DNA from: JAPLDB01 sp038206355
GTDB lineage: Bacteria; Bacteroidota; Bacteroidia; AKYH767-A; 2013-40CM-41-45
Direction of reading: 5' to 3'
Assembly: GCA_038206355.1 (NCBI GenBank)
Contig: JBBRAY010000003.1
Span: 62,001-126,000 of the forward strand
Length of the DNA stretch: 64,000 bases
Shown here piece after piece: positions 26,548 through 35,500 of the stretch. Position 1 is the stretch's first letter; each line of letters opens with the position of its first letter. A program made the translations under genes and the position numbers. The notes beneath the pieces were generated by a model that saw only the letters and a program-made list of their open reading frames with translations, was not told the DNA's origin and ran no database searches.

Positions 26548-28689
26548 ATGAAAATACCTCTACTGACTTTATTCTTCGTTGCGGCAATGATGACAATGTA
26601 TGCGCAGGAGCCCGGCAAAATGAATTTTGCAGTACATGACATCATTCAGAAAAATGAACCAGGTCCCGCTACAATACTTGTACAAGGAGATGTGACGCAA
26701 CTCAAAAATTTTCTTACCGCCAACAACGGCATGTTGCAATGTTCCGCAGGAAACATATCATCAATTAAGATAGCCCCCGGAAAAATTGCAGCCCTTGCTT
26801 CACAACCTTTCATTGAAAGAATTGAAGCAACGGTAAATCATTTTCAGACGCTCAACGATACCATGCGCATGAAGAGCCACATCGATGAGGTGCAACAGGG
26901 AATAAGTCCGCTCACACAACCTTATGATGGCAGTGGCGTCATCATGGGTTTGATTGATGCCGGCATTGATTTCACCCATCCGGATTTTCAGGACTCCCTC
27001 GGACATACGCGCGTGAAATGGCTTTGGGATACCACAAAACCTGATTCGGTAAACACACCTGTCGCCTATGGCTATGGACAGGAATGGAATAATACAGAAA
27101 TAGATGCAGGCTTCTCAACCCATAACGGACAGGATCAGTTTGGTCATGGTTCTTATGTCGCAGGCATTGCAACGGGTAATGGCAGAGCCGTGGGACATTT
27201 TCAGGGTGCAGCCCCCGGTTGTGACATCATTGCTGTTGCATTTAATTTTGCAGCAAATGATACTGTGTCGCGGATGGCTCATGCCGTTGATTATATTTTT
27301 AATAAGGCGACACAGATGGGAAAACCATGTGTCATAAATATTTCTGTCGGTGATTATTACGGCTCACATGACGGGCGCGATCTTCAGTCTTTATACATCA
27401 GTAATTTACTCAATCAGCAGTGCGGCAGGATCATCGTTGCCGGTTGTGGCGACATCGGAACCAATTATTCATATCACCTCGGTAATAATCCGGTTGCCGG
27501 CGACACTACATTCACCTGGTTTTCTTACAACACTTCTTACCATGCATGCTATGCGCAGATTTTTGCAAACGTTGCAAATTTTTCAAATGTATATTTTGCC
27601 GTTGGAGCAGATGTTGTTACTCCATATTGTGATTTCAGAGGAAGGACTCCGTTTCACAAGTCTTCAACATGGGGCGGAGGGGTTCATACAGAAACATTGA
27701 TGAATGGGGCTAATCGTATCGGGACAATACAATCGGTAATCACTCTTGCTTCACCGGGAGTTTATTCACTGGAATATTATATCGTACCCGATTCTACTAC
27801 TTATAACTGGCGCTTCATCACCACCGGTAACGGCCAATATGATTCCTGGTCTTTTGATTGGGTATGGCAGAATCTTCCCAACTCAACCGATTGTCCTGAT
27901 ATAGTTCACTATCGCACAACTGATACAGTTTCAACTATTGTAAGCGGATTACAATGTTTAGATAATGTGATAGCAGTAGGTCAGTACTTTAATACCGATC
28001 GTCATGTTGATGTAAACAGCATGTTGCAAATAACAACTACAGATACATCTGATGCACTCGCCCCAAACAGTGGCCGCGGGCCTACACGTGACGGAAGATT
28101 AAAACCAGACATCTGTGCACCGGGCAACCATATTATTTCATGCGGAGTACTTGCATTTCTTCCCGGCATGATCGCTAACCAGCCATATAAAGTAGCGTTG
28201 GGTGGATATCATATTACAGGAGGAGGAACTTCAGCATCTTCACCTGTTGTAGCCGGTATCGGGGCGCTTTTCCTTCAGCAAAATCCAACTGCCTGCTGGC
28301 AAGATTTTAAAACTGCATTGCTCGGTTGTGCACGGGCTGATAATTTTACATGGTCGTTACCCAACAATTCATGGGGATATGGCAAAGCAGATGCTTTCGC
28401 TACACTTACCACCTGCGCTCCGGTTGGAATACAAGAATCCTTCTCTGACGGGGCGCCAACACTTTACCCGAATCCCTTTTCAAATACATCGCAGTTGAAA
28501 CTGAATTCCGGCTTTAGTACGACTTCCTGTGTACTCACCTGCTATGACATGAAGGGTACGGAAATTTTCTCCCAAAAAATCAACGCTGACGTTTCCACAT
28601 TAAACACGGGCGAACTCAGTGAGGGAGTTTATATTCTAAAAATCGAATCCGAAAAAAATGTGGCGGTGTTGCGTGTAGTGAAAATGTAA
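26548..28689 (+). CDS. Subtilisin-like (S8) serine peptidase with T9SS sorting tail
   Basis: 713 residues: signal peptide (1-20), a propeptide-like segment (about 35-95), then the S8 catalytic domain. The triad is D137 (LIDAGIDFTHPDF), H200 (FGHGSYVAGI) and S562 (GGGTSASSPVVAG). About 200 residues between H and S form an inserted beta-rich domain, as in Bacteroidota S8 peptidases with a split domain. The C-terminus (LYPNPFSNTSQLKL, GELSEGVYILKIE) is a T9SS type A sorting domain, so it is secreted to the surface or medium, probably for protein degradation. Its stop codon abuts a truncated hsdS remnant directly. Confidence 0.92.
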   Translation: MKIPLLTLFFVAAMMTMYAQEPGKMNFAVHDIIQKNEPGPATILVQGDVTQLKNFLTANNGMLQCSAGNISSIKIAPGKIAALASQPFIERIEATVNHFQTLNDTMRMKSHIDEVQQGISPLTQPYDGSGVIMGLIDAGIDFTHPDFQDSLGHTRVKWLWDTTKPDSVNTPVAYGYGQEWNNTEIDAGFSTHNGQDQFGHGSYVAGIATGNGRAVGHFQGAAPGCDIIAVAFNFAANDTVSRMAHAVDYIFNKATQMGKPCVINISVGDYYGSHDGRDLQSLYISNLLNQQCGRIIVAGCGDIGTNYSYHLGNNPVAGDTTFTWFSYNTSYHACYAQIFANVANFSNVYFAVGADVVTPYCDFRGRTPFHKSSTWGGGVHTETLMNGANRIGTIQSVITLASPGVYSLEYYIVPDSTTYNWRFITTGNGQYDSWSFDWVWQNLPNSTDCPDIVHYRTTDTVSTIVSGLQCLDNVIAVGQYFNTDRHVDVNSMLQITTTDTSDALAPNSGRGPTRDGRLKPDICAPGNHIISCGVLAFLPGMIANQPYKVALGGYHITGGGTSASSPVVAGIGALFLQQNPTACWQDFKTALLGCARADNFTWSLPNNSWGYGKADAFATLTTCAPVGIQESFSDGAPTLYPNPFSNTSQLKLNSGFSTTSCVLTCYDMKGTEIFSQKINADVSTLNTGELSEGVYILKIESEKNVAVLRVVKM

Positions 28690-29178
28690 TTCGAAAAAGA
28701 AGTTGAACGCTTTGTTGGTTTAGAATGGATTGAAGCAGACAATTTTCAATTGCAGGGTTTTGGTTTAGTTGCCAACGGAACAACCTTTTCAAAACGCTTT
28801 GCTGATGGCGATGTATTGTTTGGCAAGCGTAGAGCCTATTTAAAGAAAGTTGCTGTTGCCGATTTTGATGGAATATGTTCAGGTGATATTCTGGTGATAA
28901 GAGCCAAGGCAAAGAAAATGTTGCAAGAACTATTGCCATATTACATTTCCTCAGATGCTTTTATCAATCATGCAGTAAGCACTTCGGCAGGTTCCCTTTC
29001 ACCAAGAACCAAATGGAAAGATTTAGCCGAGTTGGAAGTTTCAATTCCTGATTTGAAAACACAGGAAAAGATTTTGGAAGTTTTCACCCAATTGCAAAAC
29101 GCTCTGCAACAACTCAAACAACAAAAAACAACCTTGAAGAATTTGAAGCAGAAATTGTTGAATGAAATATTAGGATAA
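28690..29178 (+). pseudogene. Truncated type I restriction specificity subunit (hsdS 3' remnant)
   Basis: The frame is open from the base after the peptidase stop, with no plausible start codon. It encodes only the C-terminal target-recognition half of an HsdS: FVGLEWIEAD, FADGDVLFGKRRAYLKKV, ADFDGICSGDILVIRAK, TSAGSLSPRTKWKDL, then the conserved coiled-coil helix ending LKNLKQKLLNEIL. HsdS selects the DNA target of type I restriction-modification enzymes. The N-terminal half and any hsdM gene are gone; the deletion endpoint coincides with the peptidase stop codon. The following Fic gene and hsdR start are the remainder of the same locus. Confidence 0.85.
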
Positions 29179-29248
29179 TGCTCAACGTGTCGAATAATTA
29201 CATTATTTTCGACACGTAATTTGGTTATGTCGAAACCATCAACATATC

Positions 29249-30328
29249 ATGCAAAGAACTGAGCCATACAACCTTCTGCCCCACCTGCCCCCAAAAATTA
29301 ACCTGGAAAGTCCGTCATTGTTAAAGGCAGCTATCAAAGCAAACCGCCTTTTAGCAGAACTGAAAGGGTTTTGCCAAACCTTGCCCAATCCGCTTTTATT
29401 AGTCAATACGATCGTTTTACAGGAAAGCAAAGACAGTTCGGCCATCGAAAATATTGTAACCACCCAGGATGAACTGTATCGTGCGGTTGCCTCTATGGAA
29501 GACGACCAGACCTTTAGTTCGGCTACAAAAGAAGTGCTCTCTTACCGGGAGGCAATGTACGCCGGGTTAAAGTTAATGACGACCCGTGGGCTCACCACCA
29601 ATACACTGGTTGCCATCATGCAAAAATTAAAAAATACGGATGAAGGCATTCGCAAAACAACTGGAACCCGTTTAGCCAATCCAACCACAAAAGAAATAAT
29701 TTATACTCCTCCTGAAGGAGAACGATTGATCAGAGAGAAATTAAGCTCTTTAGAAAAATTTATTCACAATGAAAAAGATGAGCTGGATGCCATAATTAAA
29801 ATGGCGCTCATTCATTACCAGTTCGAAGCCATACATCCATTTTCAGATGGGAACGGACGCACAGGAAGAATATTAAATGTATTGTATCTGGTGAACAAAG
29901 GATTGCTGAATATTCCTGTTCTTTATTTAAGCTCTTACATTATACAAAACAAAAAAGATTATTACCGTTTACTTAAAGAAGTAACAGAAAAAGAAAATTG
30001 GAATGAATGGGTATTGTTCATGTTGAATGCAGTTGCAGAAACAGCCGAAATAACGCTGAAAAAAATAAATGCAATACATGAATTAAAAAAAGAAGTTGGC
30101 CTGGAAGTAAAAAAAATATTAAAAAATACTTACAATGGCGAGTTGTTGGATTTAATGTTCAGCTATCCCTATTTAAAAATAAAAATTCTGGAGAAAAATG
30201 GAATTGCGCAGCGGCAAACAGCTTCTGTTTACTTACAAAAATTAGGAAAATCGGGCATCCTTCGTCCGATGAAGATTGGCAAAGTGATGTATTATATCAA
30301 TCATAAACTAATGGATGTATTAAGATAA
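29249..30328 (+). CDS. Fic family protein (AMP-transferase type, class II)
   Basis: 359 residues. The catalytic Fic motif HPFSDGNGRTGR spans H196 to R207. The N-terminal inhibitory helix carries S63-S-A-I-E67-N68, the (S/T)xxxE(G/N) motif, which makes this a class II, self-inhibited Fic protein. The C-terminal part contains a winged-helix-like domain (ASVYLQKLGKSGILRPMKIG). Family members transfer AMP to target hydroxyls; the target is unknown. Fic genes embedded between hsdS and hsdR are known from other type I restriction loci. The gene is complete and starts 70 bases after the hsdS remnant, so it has outlived its partners. Confidence 0.92.
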   Translation: MQRTEPYNLLPHLPPKINLESPSLLKAAIKANRLLAELKGFCQTLPNPLLLVNTIVLQESKDSSAIENIVTTQDELYRAVASMEDDQTFSSATKEVLSYREAMYAGLKLMTTRGLTTNTLVAIMQKLKNTDEGIRKTTGTRLANPTTKEIIYTPPEGERLIREKLSSLEKFIHNEKDELDAIIKMALIHYQFEAIHPFSDGNGRTGRILNVLYLVNKGLLNIPVLYLSSYIIQNKKDYYRLLKEVTEKENWNEWVLFMLNAVAETAEITLKKINAIHELKKEVGLEVKKILKNTYNGELLDLMFSYPYLKIKILEKNGIAQRQTASVYLQKLGKSGILRPMKIGKVMYYINHKLMDVLR

Positions 30329-30335
30329 TTGTGTT

Positions 30336-31025
30336 ATGTCGTTCAATGAACAAAATACAGTAGAGCATTTTATCATTCACCAACTTACAGGGGTGAACTT
30401 AAATAAGGTACAAGGAAATATCGTTAAAGAAAATGCAGTAGCATACGACACGGTAAAATGGAAATACGTGCAAGCCGATTTATTGCAGCGGGATATTACC
30501 GATGTGTTTGTAGAAAAAGAATTGAAAGAAGCCCTTTGCCGCCTCAACTCTGATATTGCTTCCAATCCTGACAAAGCCGAAGAAGTCATTCATAAGCTCA
30601 GGGCCATTCTTATTACTGTAAACAATGTAGGTTTGGTAAGAGCAAACGAAGAATTTGCCAAATGGCTTCGCAACGAAGTAACACTTCCTATTGGCAAAAA
30701 CAACGAACATGTTGCCATTCGTTTGATTGATGATTGCACATTTGATTTTCCAAGAGGTTCTGAATTTTTCGGACAACGGTTCATCGGTAAAGCGCAGGTA
30801 CGCGAAGCACTTGCCGGGCGTTTCAAAGGTATTCCAGATGTCCACTATGATGAAGACAGGCATTGGCTATCCGCTGATGGTGCCCGGGGTGTTTCAGAAT
30901 GGACCCTTACCGGAACATCTATTGCAGGAATAAAAATAAAAGTTCGGGACTGTGACATCTGGGAATCCAGGAATGAAAAAATTATCCGAAAAGATTCTTA
31001 TTGGAAAATTGTTGAGAAAAATTGA
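30336..31025 (+). pseudogene. Chimeric reading frame: HsdR N-terminus fused to SnoaL-like domain
   Basis: 229 codons. Residues 1 to about 131 are the start of a type I restriction HsdR subunit (FIIHQLTGVNLN, WKYVQADLLQRDITDVFVE, NNVGLVRANEEFAKWLR). They end before any catalytic motif. From about residue 132 (near base 30729) the sequence becomes an NTF2/SnoaL-like domain (CTFDFPRG, GKAQVREALAGRFKGIPDV, SEWTLTGTS, KDSYWKIVEK) with its own start missing. The two parts join in frame without a stop, so a fusion protein may be made. I read it as a deletion scar joining the hsdR 5' end to a neighbouring gene. The restriction activity is certainly lost; whether the SnoaL-like part still works is unknown. 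Confidence 0.82.
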
Positions 31026-31175
31026 AACAGAATGATAACGATTGAAAATATTTCGCAGCTAAAATCTCTACCCCACAACACAGCCTTCATCACCCCATAT
31101 ACTACTTAATTGTAAATTTGATGTGTCCTGATTCATAGAAGGGATAGTGCTGATAATACCAATAGTCCCCCTGCA

Positions 31176-31472
31176 ATGAAATCTTCAAAAGCAATTACAA
31201 AAAAACTTACAATAATTGCTTTGCTCACCGTAGCACTGACGGTGTTTTTTTATGTGCACGAAACATTTCCAAAACCCATCAGGGCTGCATCTGCTTTGCT
31301 GGGAACGCCTGCAGCTATTGCATCGGGATTGTCGTACTATTTACACCTTGGCATTGATGTTTATAATACACCCGTTGCCATAGTGGTTGCCAACTTCATT
31401 GCATCGGTCATTGTGGTTATCCTTGGAGATGCTTTTTTAAGGTGGCGAAAAAAAATAAAACAATTAACCTAA
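31176..31472 (+). CDS. Small two-helix membrane protein of unknown function
   Basis: 98 residues with two predicted membrane helices (about 12-27, IIALLTVALTVFFYV, and about 66-85, PVAIVVANFIASVIVVIL) and a basic C-terminus (RWRKKIK). I do not recognise a family. It ends eight bases before the DUF1801 gene, so the two are probably co-transcribed. The 150 bases before it contain a 25-codon frame (31032) of no clear meaning and probably the promoter. Confidence 0.6.
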   Translation: MKSSKAITKKLTIIALLTVALTVFFYVHETFPKPIRAASALLGTPAAIASGLSYYLHLGIDVYNTPVAIVVANFIASVIVVILGDAFLRWRKKIKQLT

Positions 31473-31479
31473 AATTGAT

Positions 31480-31890
31480 ATGGGAAAATTAGCAAAAATA
31501 AAAACGACAGAAAATACTTCCAGCGTGGAGGATTTTATCAATGCCGTGAAGGAAGACCAGAAACGCAAGGACAGTTTTCTTTTACTCAAACTAATGAAAA
31601 AGATTAGCAAGGAAGAACCTAAAATGTGGGGCAGCGCAATCATTGGTTTTGGAAAACTGATTTATAAGAGTCCTGCATCGGGACGGGAGGTTGAATGGTT
31701 TAAAATTGGTTTCTCACCGCGTAAAGCAAACCTTACAGTCTATCTCATAAATTTACAAATCCATGCGGCCTCATTGAAAAAATTGGGGAAACACAAGGCC
31801 GGTGGTGGTTGCCTTTATATCAATAAACTGGATGAAATTGATATTAAAGTTCTGGAAGAAATGATTGTTGCTGCGTTAAAAAGGAAGTAA
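31480..31890 (+). CDS. DUF1801 domain protein
   Basis: 136 residues, a full-length DUF1801 (YdhG-like) domain: SVEDFINAVKEDQKRKDS, EEPKMWGSAIIGFGKL, EVEWFKIGFSPRKANLTVYL, and the C-terminal LYINKLDEIDIKVLEEMI. The WG and GFSPRK positions are those conserved in the family. The fold is small, alpha/beta and cytoplasmic; its biochemical role is unknown. It is probably co-transcribed with the small membrane protein upstream. Confidence 0.85.
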   Translation: MGKLAKIKTTENTSSVEDFINAVKEDQKRKDSFLLLKLMKKISKEEPKMWGSAIIGFGKLIYKSPASGREVEWFKIGFSPRKANLTVYLINLQIHAASLKKLGKHKAGGGCLYINKLDEIDIKVLEEMIVAALKRK

Positions 31891-31899
31891 AAATATTAA

Positions 31900-32244
31900 T
31901 TGTATTTCCTGAATGAAGTTCATCAGGAATTTGATGTGCAGATAAATGCTGCAACAGGAATCGGAGATGCTTCTAACCATCACGATCCGATCATGCTCTA
32001 TCCGAATCCCGTAACGAATGTTTTGAATGTCGAAAGTTCTTACATTGAACCGGCAGAAATTATTCTTTATGATATTGCTTCACGAATGGAATCGAGCGGC
32101 GAATCAGGAAAAATAAACATCAGCGGAAGCACCTACGAACTGGTGAAAGATAAATTCACTTGCTCACATCGTGGTAAAATTGAAGCGAATAATATAGGGA
32201 TGATTGATATATTCTTCGTTATCCGTAGCTTTAGCGAAGGATAA
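31900..32244 (+). pseudogene. Chimeric fragment: T9SS tail joined to cyclase C-terminus
   Basis: The open frame has no ATG or convincing start. Its first half ends in a T9SS type A sorting segment (MLYPNPVTNVLNVESS, then EIILYDI). At about base 32073 it switches to the last 55 residues of a class III cyclase (ASRMESSGESGKINISGS, HRGKIEANN) closely similar to the end of the gene at 32581. The switch lies in gatattgc, a short identity shared by both parents (T9SS LYDI; cyclase NIASRM). It looks like a recombination scar from an earlier cyclase copy. Activity is impossible because all metal-binding residues are absent. Confidence 0.8.
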
Positions 32245-32285
32245 CTTTGTTGAACGTAGCTTTAGCGAAGTTTAACTTCGTTGAA
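32219..32285 (+). repeat. CGTAGCTTTAGCGAAG repeat, two units
   Basis: Two successive units of cgtagctttagcgaag, each followed by (ga)ttaac / gataac ttcgttgaac-type sequence. The first is a near-palindrome gttatcc...ggataac. It overlaps the end of the cyclase fragment, whose last codons (VIRSFSEG) are part of it. Closely matching copies lie at 36115 and 37280. Confidence 0.75.
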
Positions 32286-32370
32286 CACTGAAATAATACA
32301 TCTAACAACACAGACTTTGGGTCATACGGACAGAACAAGTATTTTGGGGGTTTATAATTTTAACAATCTT

Positions 32371-32500
32371 TAATAAAATGGTATTAAACTCAGGGCAATC
32401 CCGATAACTATCGGGACTGAACCCAAATTTCCGGGGCAAGCCCCGGGGAATTAACCAAGCCTTCTCGTCCGCCGAAGCGGACGCGAAGGCGGATTAAAAG
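32371..32500 (+). repeat. Dispersed triple-hairpin repeat, copy A
   Basis: About 130 bases containing three consecutive hairpins: tcccgata/tatcggga (32399-32416), ccggggc/gccccgg (32431-32446) and gtccgc/gcggac (32467-32482). A second copy lies at 52814-52942. The left boundary has ggtattaaa and the right boundary ggattaaa. It occupies the spacer between the cyclase fragment and the propeller-cyclase gene; there is no coding frame. The rest of the 336-base spacer (32245-32580) holds nothing else that I recognise. Confidence 0.75.
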
Positions 32501-32580
32501 AATAAAACTTGATGCCCGAAACCGATCTCCTACATGCCTAATCATTTTACACCACAATAGAATTGTCTGAATTTGTATTT

Positions 32581-35500
32581 ATGAATAAGCCAATTTACTA
32601 TAGCTCCCTTCAATTATTTATTTTTCTAGTTGTAATTATTGGTTTATCTTCCTGTGCCCACAGCAAAAAGCAAGAGGTTGATACGAACGTAATCCAAACA
32701 AACATCTTACCTCCTCATGTTACCATACTCGTCAACCTACCCGATAGCATCAAACCCAAACAAATATTTTTAGACCGCGTTGCAAAACCTTTAACGTTTA
32801 ACATTCCAACCAAAACAGGCGGTAGTTATACCGTTCATACCAACAGCGAATCCAAAGGAATTAAATTCCAGCCTCCTATAGTTCATTCATTTGTTGACTC
32901 CATAACTCACTTACCTGTAGAAGTAGAATCACGGGGTTCTCCCAACTTCACAACATTTACTACCGGAAAAGGGCTTGCTCTTGATGCCGTTGCCTGTGGC
33001 TTTAAAGACATGAATGGGAACCTCTGGTTTGGTACTTATGGCGGAGGGGTGAGTAAATATGACGGGCATTCTTTCACCACTTTTTCTACCTCCCAAGGAC
33101 TTGCTAATAATACGGTCTTTAGCATCACGCAGGACAAGAAAGGAAACATCTGGTTCGGTACAGATGGCGGAGGAGTGAGTAAATATGATGGGCATACCTT
33201 CACTACTTTTTCTACTTCACAAGGTCTTGCAGATAATACTATCAGAAGCATCAAAGAGGACAAGCATGGAAACATCTGGTTCGGTACAGATGGCGGAGGA
33301 GTGTGTAAATATGATGGGAACAACTTCACCACTTTTTCTACCTCCCACGGAATTGCAAACAATACGGTCTTTAGCATCTTAGAAGACAAAACCGGAAACC
33401 TCTGGTTCGGTACTGATGGTGGTGGTGTGAGTAAATATGATGGGAACAACTTCACCACTTTTTCTACTTCCCAAGGTCTTGCAAATAATACGGTCTCTAG
33501 CATCTTAGAAGACAAAACCGGAAACCTCTGGTTCGGTACTGATGGTGGTGGGGTGAGTAAATATGATGGCCACTCTTTCTCTAACTTTTCTACTTCCCAA
33601 GGTCTTGCAAATAATACGGTCTTTAGCATCACACAGGACAAAACAGGAGACCTCTGGTTCGGAACAGGTGGAGGAGGAGTGAGTAAATATGATGGCCACT
33701 CTTTCACTACTTTTTCTACTTCCCGGGGACTTGCAAATAATATGGTTTTTAGCATCACGCAGGACAAAACAGGAAACCTCTGGTTCGGTACTTATGGTGG
33801 AGGAGTGATTAAATATGACGGGCACTCTTTCACTACTTTTTCTACTTCCCAAGGGCTTGCAAATAATATGGTGTTTAGCATTTTGCAAGATAAAACAGGA
33901 AACCTCTGGTTTGGTACAGATGGTGGAGGGGTGAGTAAATATGACGAGCAATCTTTCACTACTTTTTCTACTTCCCAGGGACTTGCAAATAATACGGTTT
34001 ATAGCATCACTCAGGATAAGTCAGGAAACTTCTGGTTCGGCACTGAAGGCGAAGGGGTGAGTAAATATGACGGGTATTCTTTCACCACTTTTTCTACCTC
34101 CCAAGGACTTGCAAATAATACGGTCTTTAGCATCTTAGAGGATAAAACAGGAAATCTTTGGTTCGGCACTTATGGTGGAGGCGTTAGTAAATATGATGGG
34201 CACTCGTTCACAACATTTACTACTGCCCAAGGACTTGCAAACAATACTGTCTGGAGCATCATTGAGGACAAGAAAGGGAATCTCTGGTTTGGCACAGATG
34301 GTGGGGGGGTGAGTAAATATGACGGGCACTCATTCACCACTTTTTCTACATCACAAGGACTTGTAAATAATACGGTCATGAGCATCTTAGAGGACAAGAC
34401 AGGAAATCTCTGGTTCAGTACCGATGGCGGAGTTTCATTTTTGAGCAGGGAGACGTTAGCGGAATTCCCAGCCTTGGTTAAGGTTGATGATAATGTCAAG
34501 TGGAGCAAAATAAAACTTTTTGAAAATATTACTATTGAAGATGACTTACCCGATAATACAGTTACACAAATTGTAGAAAGTGAAAATGGCAAAATTTATC
34601 TTGGAACTAATGCAGGTATTTGTGAGTTAATCCAATCCAATTCATCAGAAAAGGATTGGGTGATAGGACAAATATTTAATTCTGCAAAAGGTTATCCTGT
34701 TAAAGATGTGAACGCAGGGCAAAACGCCATGTTTAAAGATAGCAATGGTATAATCTGGATAGCAACGGGATCAGATAAAACAGCTTTGGTAAGGTTTGAC
34801 CCTAAGGTGTTTAATAAAAGCCCTATTCCGGTAATGGTGCTTAACAGTGTCAAAATTAATGAGGAAAATATTTGTTGGAATGTTTTGAATTCAAAACTTA
34901 CGGATACAAATTCAAAACTAGACAGTAACACAACAGCACCCAATATTACCGAAGAGGTAAGTACGTTTGGCATCAGGTTAAGTGATGCAAAAAGAGATAG
35001 CATGCAGCAAAAATTCAAAGACATCTGCTTTGATGGAATTTCCAAATGGTATCCCATTCCGCAGAACCTTATACTTCCATACGAGCACAACAACATCACC
35101 ATCGATTTTAATGCCATTGAAACGGGAAAGAATTTTAGTGTGAACTATCAACATAAACTGGAAGGGTACGATAAAGATTGGAGTCAGCCATCCACTAAAT
35201 CATCAGCCACTTTCGGAAATATTTTTGAGGGCACTTATACATTCAAAGTAAAAGCACAAAATCCAGATGGAGTTTGGGGAAAACCTATATTTTATTCTTT
35301 TAAAGTTCTTCCCCCTTGGTGGAGAACCTGGTGGATGTACGTGTTGTATGTAATACTTGTAGTTTCAATTATTGGCGGATATATAAAGTGGAGAGAAAAG
35401 GCATTAAAAAGAGAGAATGTAATACTGGAGCAAAAAATAAATGTTGCAACAAAAGTCATCAGAGAAGAAAAGGAAAAAGTTGAAGTTGAAAAAAAACGTA

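Noticed and set aside
33036..33767. A 243-codon open frame antisense to the propeller repeats
   Set aside because: It exists only because the 126-base repeat lacks antisense stops; the product is a tandem proline-rich artefact.
32943..34436. CRISPR-like array
   Set aside because: The units are contiguous 126-base coding repeats without spacers, in frame, and encode propeller blades.
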